Program-made: the position numbers and the translations under genes
The notes under the pieces: generated by a model
What the model saw: only the letters and a program-made list of their open reading frames with translations
Databases searched by the model: none
Told to the model about the DNA's origin: nothing
Shown here: one piece after another, positions 1-5,889 of the stretch
Numbering within the stretch: position 1 is the first letter of the stretch
Layout of the letters: each line of letters opens with the position of its first letter
Source: Ignavibacteria bacterium
Lineage (GTDB): Bacteria; Bacteroidota; Ignavibacteria; Ignavibacteriales; Melioribacteraceae
DNA: 8,043 bases
Assembly (NCBI GenBank): GCA_003233295.1
Contig: QILJ01000386.1
Coordinates: 1 to 8,043, forward strand
Reading direction: 5' to 3'

Positions 1-830
1 ACGGGGAGTACCCATTTATTAAGGAGAAATATGGCGCGGCTCAAATTACTTGGAGTCAAGGGGCAATGGAGAGCCAAACGATAACCGGTATAGGGACAAA
101 TTTTATTAGTAAAGCAAAATTCTTTTCGAGTATGATGCTGCACGAAGTTGCTCATAGTTGGTGGGGAAATTCCGTTACGCCGAAATCGTGGAAAGATATT
201 TGGCTCAACGAAGGATTCGCGACGTATTCGGAAGCATTATATTGGGAGAAGACGAAAGGGAAGAGCGCATTAATTTCAACTATGGAATCGTTCAGAGTAG
301 ATAATGATCTGGAGACTCTTTATGCTCCAAAGATGAACATCTTTTCAAAGATGATATATAATAAAGGTGCTTGGGTACTCCATATGCTGAGGAGAGAATT
401 CGGCGATACATTATTCTTAAAAACTCTCCGAAACTATTATCAAGAGTTTAAATACGGCAATGCGGATACTTATGATTTCAAAAAAGTTTGTGAGGAAATC
501 TCAGGGAAAGACCTTAAAAAGTTTTTTGATCAATGGGTCTTTGCCGGTAAAGGCAAAATTGAAATTGATTATAAATGGGATATCAAAAATTCTGAGAACA
601 ATAAAAATGAATTATCCATTTCGCTTGCACAAACTCAAGACGGGTATAAATGCTATAATTTCCCAATTGATATTTTGATCAAAGAAAATAGCGGTAATGA
701 ATTTATCTCGACTCATTATATAACTACGAAAGACACGGTTGTTAGTGTCAATATTCCGGATGATTTTTCCTCTTTTGAGGTTGACCCCGAAAATTGGCTT
801 CTGGCGTCATTCAAATCATTGGAAAAATGA
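1..830 (+). CDS. M1-family zinc aminopeptidase, C-terminal part (5' end outside window)
   Basis: This gene is open from the left edge; the first complete codon is at 3 and the stop is TGA at 828-830, so about 275 residues are visible. It reads as a gluzincin aminopeptidase, which removes N-terminal residues from peptides. The visible part starts with YPFIKEKYG and then GAMES at about 60-74, the position of the substrate-binding GxMEN motif, with Ser in place of the usual Asn. The zinc site is HEVAH at 141-155, followed 18 residues later by the third ligand in LNEGFATYSE (Glu codon 210-212). The likely transition-state Tyr is in MIYNKGAW (codon 357-359). A FDQWVFAGKG segment follows, then a beta-rich C-terminal domain ending in VDPENWLLASF. 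No long ERAP-type helical domain is present, so this is the short bacterial M1 form, and no C-terminal sorting domain is obvious. The N-terminal domain and any signal peptide lie outside, so location and specificity cannot be judged. Confidence 0.93.
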   Translation, partial: GEYPFIKEKYGAAQITWSQGAMESQTITGIGTNFISKAKFFSSMMLHEVAHSWWGNSVTPKSWKDIWLNEGFATYSEALYWEKTKGKSALISTMESFRVDNDLETLYAPKMNIFSKMIYNKGAWVLHMLRREFGDTLFLKTLRNYYQEFKYGNADTYDFKKVCEEISGKDLKKFFDQWVFAGKGKIEIDYKWDIKNSENNKNELSISLAQTQDGYKCYNFPIDILIKENSGNEFISTHYITTKDTVVSVNIPDDFSSFEVDPENWLLASFKSLEK

Positions 831-832
831 TC

Positions 833-901
833 ATGAAATGGTTCCTTAAATTCTCCTTAATTTTTATCGAAATTAGTCTTAACTTTGTAATTATTAATTA
901 A
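833..901 (+). CDS. possible 22-residue hydrophobic peptide (unrecognised)
   Basis: An ATG at 833, two bases after the peptidase stop, opens a 22-codon frame ending at TAA 899-901. The peptide begins MKWFLKFSLIF and continues almost entirely hydrophobic (Ile, Leu, Phe, Val), with Lys only at residues 2 and 6 and one Glu in the middle. It looks like a single membrane-spanning peptide with a short basic N-terminus. There is no good ribosome binding site of its own (only GGAAAAA within the end of the preceding gene), but the close spacing would allow translational coupling. In AT-rich DNA such a frame can arise by chance, because A/T codons give Ile, Phe, Leu and Asn. I recognise no family. It fills most of the 84-base gap between the two larger genes. 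Confidence 0.2.
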   Translation: MKWFLKFSLIFIEISLNFVIIN

Positions 902-914
902 ACAATTCTGTGAA

Positions 915-1640
915 TTGAGAAAAAATTATTATTTCGTCTCTGATCTTCATTTTGGGCTTCTTTCTCATCAAGAAGAAAGAGAACGAGAACTATCTTTTGT
1001 TAAGTTTTTGAATTCGATCAAAGAAGATGCTGCCGAGTTGTTCATTCTCGGTGATCTTTTTGATTATTGGTTTGAATATAAAAGAGTTATTCAAAAGGGT
1101 TATCATAGAACCTTTACTGCTCTTGAAGATCTTACAATTGCTGGTGTTAAAGTTCACTATATTATCGGGAATCACGATTTTATGCACCGTGATTTTTTTG
1201 AAAAATATTTAGATATTAATCTTCATCAAGGTGATATTGAAACCGAAATTGATAATAAAAAGTTTTTCCTTGCTCACGGTGACGGACTTGTTAAGAATGA
1301 TTATGGCTATTTAATTCTGAAAAAAATATTCAGGAATAAATTTATACAAAATATATACTCATTAATTCATCCCAATTTAGGGATCAAAATTGCCAGCGGA
1401 ACGAGTAAAACCAGCCGTGGTTACACAGGTAAAAAAGATTACGGTAAAGAGGATGGAATGTTTGAGTTTGCTAAAACTAAAATTGAAGATGGATATGATT
1501 TTGTTATTTTAGGACACTCGCATAATAGAGAATTTAAAAATTATAAAAACGGGTATTATATAAATCTTGGAACTTGGCTGGACGAACCATTATACGGGCT
1601 TTTCAGTGATGGTGAGTTCAAAGTGATTGACTGGAAATAG
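915..1640 (+). CDS. lpxH: UDP-2,3-diacylglucosamine hydrolase, LpxH type
   Basis: The product is a 241-residue calcineurin-like metallophosphoesterase, close to the size of E. coli LpxH (240). LpxH cleaves UDP-2,3-diacylglucosamine to lipid X and UMP at the inner face of the inner membrane, the fourth step of lipid A synthesis. All metal-site blocks are present in order: SDLHFG (Asp10, His12), GDLFDYW (Asp47), GNHD (Asn86, His87), AHGDG (His121) and GHSHN (His201, His203). The HPNLGIKIA segment near 152-160 and the final INLGTWLDE also fit the LpxH branch rather than a general phosphoesterase. The start is taken as TTG 915: the core motif begins only seven codons later, the frame is closed by TAA at 888-890, and no ATG or GTG lies between. 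There is no clear Shine-Dalgarno sequence. The stop at 1638-1640 is one base from the next ATG, so the gene is probably cotranscribed and translationally coupled with the PBP gene. Another UDP-sugar or nucleotide pyrophosphatase activity is possible but less likely. Confidence 0.88.
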   Translation: MRKNYYFVSDLHFGLLSHQEERERELSFVKFLNSIKEDAAELFILGDLFDYWFEYKRVIQKGYHRTFTALEDLTIAGVKVHYIIGNHDFMHRDFFEKYLDINLHQGDIETEIDNKKFFLAHGDGLVKNDYGYLILKKIFRNKFIQNIYSLIHPNLGIKIASGTSKTSRGYTGKKDYGKEDGMFEFAKTKIEDGYDFVILGHSHNREFKNYKNGYYINLGTWLDEPLYGLFSDGEFKVIDWK

Positions 1641-1641
1641 T

Positions 1642-3948
1642 ATGGAAGAAAAAAGTAAAAAAGAAAAAAAGGATAAGAAAAAAGGCTTCAGATTTAAAAA
1701 ACTATTTTGGTCTCTGTTCAGTTTTTTAGTGATCGTATTTATTCTTGGAACATTTCTATTTATTCAAAATGTAAGTAGCGGATTACCTTCCTTGGAGCAG
1801 CTTGAGAATCCGAAACAGAGTTTGGCATCAATTGTATTCAGTGATGATGGGGAAGAGATCGGTCGGTTTTTTAGGGAAAGCCGTATTGAAACAAGATATG
1901 ACAGCATTCCAAAATTTTTAGTTGATGCACTTATATCAACTGAAGACAAAAAATTCAGAGAGCATTGGGGTGTTGATCTAGAAAGACTTTTCAAAGGAAT
2001 AATCAATACAGTATTTTTTGGGAAACGGCAGGGCGGAAGTACGATCACGCAGCAGTTAGCAAAAAATCTGTATGATCTTAAAGTTCGTGACGAAAATATA
2101 TTCGATACAATAACAAGGAAAGTGCGGGAATGGATAACTGCTGTACAAATTGAAAAAACTTATACGAAGAATGAAATACTTGAGATGTATTTTAATACTT
2201 CCTACTTTGGACGGGGAGCATATGGTGTTGAAATGGCATCCAGGATATTTTTTAATAAGCGGGTTGAGGAAATAAACATCCCGGAAGCTGCAGTGCTTGT
2301 GGCATTATTAAAATCGTCTGTAGTTTATGACCCGGTAAGAAGATATAACAACGCTCTACAGAGGAGAAATACCGTTCTCCATGAAATGTATCAAGACGGT
2401 CATCTTTCAGAAGAACAATATAGAGCTTTTGCCGAACTTCCTATTGAAGTTCATATTGATGCATCGAGGAAGAAATTTAAAAGCTCAATTGCACCGCACT
2501 ATATTGAGTTCGTTAGACGGAAGATGGAACATATGTCTGATAAGTACGGCTATGATCTTTATGAGGACGGGCTTACAATTGAGACCACGCTTGATACCCG
2601 GATGCAGAAGTTGGCGAATAGAGTTGTAACCGAACAACTTGCTTTAATTCAAAAGGAATTTGATAAGCGTTGGGATTGGAGAAGGCATAAAAACCTGTTA
2701 AACGAGCTTCTTGATAAAGCAATTAAACAGCGCAGCGATTATCGAAACGCAAAAAGTAGTGAAGAAAAAGAAATAATTTATGATAAACTGAAGAAAAATG
2801 TTGCTTTTGTTGATTCTGTTCAGACTATCGCACAAACTATTGAAGTCGGTTTTGTTGTTCTCGATTCTAAAAATGGAAATATAAGAGCAATGGTCGGCGG
2901 AAGGGACGTTACACAGGGCAGAGGCTTGAATCATGTTACACAGATCAAAAGACAGCCGGGTTCCTCGTTCAAACCGATCATTTATACGGTGGCAATAGAT
3001 AATGGTTTGTATCCAGCTTACCCAATATTGAATCAGCCGTTTGACTATAACGGATGGACGCCTATGAATTTCGATTCAACAAATGTAGGCGGTTTTCTTA
3101 CTCTACGTGAGGGCATTAAAAATTCAGTCAACTTAATTGCTGCCAGACTGATAATCGAAGGACACGTTCCTCTTTGGAAGGTTGGACAATATGCACGTAA
3201 AATGGGCATTAAAACAAAATTAAATCTTTTTCCTGCAATATCATTAGGCGCTTCCGAAGTAGTTCCGCTGGAATTAACAAGTGTTTTCGGTACTATTGCG
3301 AATAAGGGAATTTACAACGAGCCTATGGCAATATTAAAGATTGAAGATAACAATGGAATTCTATTGGATGCATTTGCACCCAAGAGTCACGAGGCAATTT
3401 CAGCGGAAGCAGCTTACGTGATTACAAGCATGCTTGAGACTGTTATGAATGAAGGTACGGCTAGACGAATCAGATCGATACATCATTTCTTGCGTCCAGC
3501 TGCGGGTAAAACGGGTACTAACGGAAATTACAAGGATGCTTGGTTCATGGGGTTCACTCCGCAGTTAACCGCCGGAGTTTGGGTTGGGTTTGACGATCCG
3601 AGAGTTTCTTTCACCGGAGCATACGGTCAAGGCGCCAAAGTTGCCGCTCCTATCTGGGGTGAATTTATGCGAGAAATATACGACTCGCTTGATCTGCCGA
3701 TCGAATATTTTGAAGTACCTCCGAGTGGTGATATTGTTACCGTAGCTTTCTGTAAGGGATCAATTTATGAAATGGGGAATCCTCGTCTTTATTCACCTGA
3801 TTGCAGATCGGGTAAATTAACGGACATCATTAACATTAGAGATATTCCGCCTAGCTTTAATAGGAACAGAGATACTACAATTGTAATATTTGATAAGTAT
3901 GCATATATAGATACTAATTCGCACGAAGCAGTTGAAATAAAAGAATAA
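1642..3948 (+). CDS. mrcA: class A penicillin-binding protein (PBP1A-like, transglycosylase/transpeptidase)
   Basis: This bifunctional peptidoglycan synthase of 768 residues polymerises lipid II and cross-links stem peptides in the periplasm. A Lys/Glu-rich cytoplasmic tail (residues 1-20) precedes one membrane anchor (about 21-41). The GT51 domain shows STEDKKFREHWG (catalytic Glu101), QGGSTITQQLAKN (about 131-142), RKVREW (Glu163) and the ILEMYFN...GRGAYGVE block. The transpeptidase domain has PGSSFKP (nucleophile Ser441, Lys444), SVN (495-497) and KTGT (623-626). A Lys/Glu-rich helical stretch with coiled-coil-like composition lies between the two domains (about 340-400). The C-terminal extension carries Cys704 and Cys721 in the CKGS...PDCRSG arrangement, as in many class A PBPs, and may form a disulfide. 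I chose ATG 1642 over an in-frame TTG at 1627, because the TTG would overlap lpxH by 14 bases and add only MTGNS. The symbol follows PBP1A naming; orthology to one E. coli paralogue is not proven. Confidence 0.95.
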   Translation: MEEKSKKEKKDKKKGFRFKKLFWSLFSFLVIVFILGTFLFIQNVSSGLPSLEQLENPKQSLASIVFSDDGEEIGRFFRESRIETRYDSIPKFLVDALISTEDKKFREHWGVDLERLFKGIINTVFFGKRQGGSTITQQLAKNLYDLKVRDENIFDTITRKVREWITAVQIEKTYTKNEILEMYFNTSYFGRGAYGVEMASRIFFNKRVEEINIPEAAVLVALLKSSVVYDPVRRYNNALQRRNTVLHEMYQDGHLSEEQYRAFAELPIEVHIDASRKKFKSSIAPHYIEFVRRKMEHMSDKYGYDLYEDGLTIETTLDTRMQKLANRVVTEQLALIQKEFDKRWDWRRHKNLLNELLDKAIKQRSDYRNAKSSEEKEIIYDKLKKNVAFVDSVQTIAQTIEVGFVVLDSKNGNIRAMVGGRDVTQGRGLNHVTQIKRQPGSSFKPIIYTVAIDNGLYPAYPILNQPFDYNGWTPMNFDSTNVGGFLTLREGIKNSVNLIAARLIIEGHVPLWKVGQYARKMGIKTKLNLFPAISLGASEVVPLELTSVFGTIANKGIYNEPMAILKIEDNNGILLDAFAPKSHEAISAEAAYVITSMLETVMNEGTARRIRSIHHFLRPAAGKTGTNGNYKDAWFMGFTPQLTAGVWVGFDDPRVSFTGAYGQGAKVAAPIWGEFMREIYDSLDLPIEYFEVPPSGDIVTVAFCKGSIYEMGNPRLYSPDCRSGKLTDIINIRDIPPSFNRNRDTTIVIFDKYAYIDTNSHEAVEIKE

Positions 3949-3949
3949 T

Positions 3950-3955
3950 TATAAT
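3950..3955 (+). promoter_or_regulatory. possible -10 box for the tRNA-Leu gene
   Basis: A TATAAT hexamer lies just after the PBP stop codon. Initiation a few bases downstream would give a short leader of about 16 bases before the tRNA. No -35 box sits at the usual 17-base distance; the nearest match, TTGAAA at 3932-3937, is only 12 bases away. The surroundings are almost pure A/T, so chance is a serious alternative. Confidence 0.22.
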
Positions 3956-3977
3956 TAAATTTTAATGCAAAAATTTT

Positions 3978-4061
3978 GCCCGGATGGTGAAATTGGTAGA
4001 CACGCTAGGTTCAGGGTCTAGTCCATGTAAGTGGGTGGGGGTTCGAGTCCCCCTCCGGGCA
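3978..4061 (+). tRNA. tRNA-Leu, anticodon CAG (decodes CUG)
   Basis: An 84-base cloverleaf can be folded by eye. The acceptor stem pairs GCCCGGA (3978-3984) with TCCGGGC (4054-4060), followed by discriminator A4061. The D stem is GTG/CAC around AAATTGGTAGA. The anticodon stem CTAGG/TCTAG (4005-4009 and 4017-4021) closes loop TTCAGGG, with CAG at 4012-4014. The variable region is long, with a CCAT/GTGG hairpin (4023-4026 with 4031-4034, loop GTAA), the class II hallmark of tRNA-Leu. The T arm is five G:C pairs (4037-4041 with 4049-4053) around TTCGAGT. The sequence continues with ACAAAT, so the 3' CCA is not encoded and must be added by CCA-transferase. There is no attachment-site duplication or integrase nearby. 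Confidence 0.97.
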
Positions 4062-4100
4062 CAAATTATATATCCCGCCACACCCTAATCATCTCATTAC

Positions 4101-4133
4101 AAAGGAGAGGTATAAAGGGAGAGCATGAAATAA
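4101..4133 (+). promoter_or_regulatory. hpnC leader: two purine-rich SD-like tracts and a two-codon ORF
   Basis: AAAGGAGAGG (4101-4110) and AAAGGGAGAG (4114-4123) both resemble Shine-Dalgarno sequences. The second is about the right distance from the hpnC ATG at 4134. Between it and that start lies ATGAAATAA (4125-4133), a start, one Lys codon and a stop, in the hpnC frame and directly abutting the hpnC ATG. Whether this minimal frame is translated is unknown. If it is, hpnC could be read by reinitiation. Confidence 0.4.
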
Positions 4134-4985
4134 ATGAATACCACCAACTATGACATAAAAACCGCTTATCAAGAAGCTTTGGAATTCACAAAATCGCATT
4201 ACGAGAATTTTCCGGTTGTGTCATTTCTTCTTCCTAAAGCAATACGTAAGGATGTTGCTGTAATTTATCAATTTGCCCGTCAAGCTGACGATATTGCAGA
4301 CGAAGGAGATCTTAGTCATGATGAAAGGTTTAAACAACTATCAGAATATCGAAAATCTTTTATTCAGTCGTTAGAAGGGAATCCTCCGAATAAATTCTGG
4401 GCAGCGTTAGCAAAGACGATGAAAGAGAAAAATTTAACATCATCCAATTTTATTGATCTGCTTACTGCATTTGAACAGGACATTACTAAAAAGAGATACG
4501 ATAATTTTGCGGAACTGCAGAATTATTGTAATAACTCAGCAAATCCGGTTGGAAGAATTATTCTGGAGCTGCACGGCATTTATGATGACGAAGCAAACAA
4601 ATATTCCGATGCAGTTTGTACGGCACTGCAGTTAACTAATTTTTATCAAGATGTTAGCATTGATATACAGAAAGAACGTATTTATATCCCAAAAGATGAG
4701 CTGCTTGAGTTTAATGTAAACGAAAATATGTTTCTATTAAGTGATATTAATCGTAACTTTAAAAAACTTATACAGTTTCAAGTTGAAAGAACGGAAAAAC
4801 TATTTGATGATGGGAAAAAACTTTTAACAAAACTTCCGTGGCGGTTGAAACGTCAAATAGGTTGGACGATAAAAGGCGGAGAAGCAATTTTAAGTAAAAT
4901 AAGGGATAATGATTTTGATGTATTGAATCAGCGTCCGACTTTATCGAAAAAAGATTTTATTAAATTATTATTCGGCATAAAGTAA
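4134..4985 (+). CDS. hpnC: squalene/hydroxysqualene synthase HpnC
   Basis: This 283-residue all-helical trans-isoprenyl diphosphate synthase belongs to the squalene/phytoene synthase family. In the three-gene bacterial pathway HpnC converts presqualene diphosphate to hydroxysqualene. Both Mg-diphosphate motifs are intact: QADDIADE (Asp52-Asp56) and YQDVSIDIQKERIYIP (Asp173-Asp177). The pattern LTNFYQDV rather than LTNILRDV, and the tail DVLNQRPTLSKKDFIKLL, are characteristic of HpnC as opposed to HpnD or phytoene synthase. The start ATG 4134 fits the family N-terminus and has a purine-rich tract upstream. The next gene begins five bases after the stop, so the two are surely one transcript. 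Assignment to HpnC rather than CrtB/CrtM rests on these motifs and on the adjoining hpnD and hpnE; the exact product was not determined from sequence. Confidence 0.9.
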   Translation: MNTTNYDIKTAYQEALEFTKSHYENFPVVSFLLPKAIRKDVAVIYQFARQADDIADEGDLSHDERFKQLSEYRKSFIQSLEGNPPNKFWAALAKTMKEKNLTSSNFIDLLTAFEQDITKKRYDNFAELQNYCNNSANPVGRIILELHGIYDDEANKYSDAVCTALQLTNFYQDVSIDIQKERIYIPKDELLEFNVNENMFLLSDINRNFKKLIQFQVERTEKLFDDGKKLLTKLPWRLKRQIGWTIKGGEAILSKIRDNDFDVLNQRPTLSKKDFIKLLFGIK

Positions 4986-4990
4986 AATTT

Positions 4991-5833
4991 ATGAGCAGTG
5001 AAGCAAAAGAAATAGCAAAAGAAAGCAAAAGCAGTTTTTACTTTGCATTCAACCTTCTGCCTCAGAATCAGAGGGATGCGATGAATACCGTATATGCATT
5101 CTGCCGAAAGACCGATGATATTGTGGATGAAAATGATTTTCCTTCTGAAGTTAAGTACGAAAATCTTCGTAAGTGGCGCATTGAATTGGAAAAAGGTCTG
5201 AAGGGTCAATCCAATTTTAATCTTCTCAACAATCTTTCCAAAATAATTAAGCAGTTCAATATTCCAATCGAGCCGTTCTTTGATCTGATCAAGGGAATGG
5301 AGATGGATATTCAAAACGACCGGTATTTGAAGATTGATGATCTGATGCAGTATTGTTACCGAGTTGCGGCTACTGTTGGTTTAATGAGCATAGAAATATT
5401 CGGCTATAAAAATGATTCGGCAAAGAATTATGCGATCAATTTAGGTTATGCACTCCAGTTGACAAATATTCTGCGTGATGTAAAAAAAGATGCCGAATAT
5501 GGTAGAATTTATCTGCCTCAAGAAGATCTGCAAAGATTTGGTTATACCGAGCAGGAATTGCTGAACAATGTATATAACAATAATTTTGTTAGTCTTATGA
5601 GGTTCGAAGCGGAAAGAGCTAAGAACTATTTTCACTTAGCAAATGAATCATTAAATTTTGAAGATAAACCTTCGATGTTTGCGGCAAGAGCAATGCAGCA
5701 TATCTACTTTAATCTATTAAAGAAACTTGAAGCCAAAAACTTTAACGTATTTGAAGAAAATATCAAAGTTTCAAAAACTCAAAAGACAGCAATTGCTGTT
5801 GGAGTTTGGGCAAAGTACAGTTTGGTCTATTAA
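4991..5833 (+). CDS. hpnD: presqualene diphosphate synthase HpnD
   Basis: This 280-residue member of the same superfamily as its upstream neighbour is expected to condense two farnesyl diphosphates into presqualene diphosphate. The N-terminus SSFYFAFNLLPQNQRDAM, the first Asp motif RKTDDIVDE (Asp42-Asp46) and the second LTNILRDVKKDAEYGRIYLP (Asp163-Asp167) are the classic HpnD/phytoene synthase set. The C-terminus ARAMQHIYFNLLKKLEAKNFNVFE followed by a KTQK segment fits HpnD. It starts five bases after hpnC with no visible Shine-Dalgarno sequence, so translational coupling is likely. In isolation it could be called a phytoene or dehydrosqualene synthase (CrtB/CrtM); the flanking hpnC and hpnE make HpnD the better call. 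Confidence 0.88.
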   Translation: MSSEAKEIAKESKSSFYFAFNLLPQNQRDAMNTVYAFCRKTDDIVDENDFPSEVKYENLRKWRIELEKGLKGQSNFNLLNNLSKIIKQFNIPIEPFFDLIKGMEMDIQNDRYLKIDDLMQYCYRVAATVGLMSIEIFGYKNDSAKNYAINLGYALQLTNILRDVKKDAEYGRIYLPQEDLQRFGYTEQELLNNVYNNNFVSLMRFEAERAKNYFHLANESLNFEDKPSMFAARAMQHIYFNLLKKLEAKNFNVFEENIKVSKTQKTAIAVGVWAKYSLVY

Positions 5834-5843
5834 CTAAAGCACA

Positions 5844-5862
5844 TTTTCAGTATTTCTGAAAA
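5844..5862 (+). repeat. small inverted repeat in the hpnD-hpnE gap
   Basis: TTTTCAG (5844-5850) and CTGAAAA (5856-5862) are perfect inverted copies around a TATTT loop, in the 56-base gap between hpnD and hpnE. The stem has seven pairs, only two of them G:C, and no uninterrupted T-run follows (GTTTCTCTT). A strong intrinsic terminator is therefore unlikely. It could be a weak attenuating or RNA-processing hairpin, or chance. Confidence 0.3.
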
Positions 5863-5889
5863 GTTTCTCTTAATTTCCTAAATTGAAGC

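Noticed and set aside
904..916. AATTC-TGT-GAATT inverted repeat over the lpxH start codon
   Set aside because: Five A/T-rich pairs with a three-base loop are too weak and too likely by chance in this spacer.
1627..1644. TTG 1627 as start of the class A PBP
   Set aside because: It would overlap lpxH by 14 bases and add five residues with no family support; ATG 1642 follows the lpxH stop by one base.
2698..2934. Antisense open frame inside the PBP gene
   Set aside because: It overlaps the linker and start of the transpeptidase domain on the opposite strand; composition and lack of motifs mark it as a shadow frame.
3949..3977. Intrinsic terminator after the PBP gene
   Set aside because: ATTAAA/TTTAAT around a single T is an A/T-only repeat with no room for a loop and no G:C stem, so no terminator can be supported.
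3978..4061. tRNA-Leu as an integration (att) site of a genomic island
   Set aside because: There is no integrase, no repeated tRNA 3' end and no change in gene character on either side within the window.
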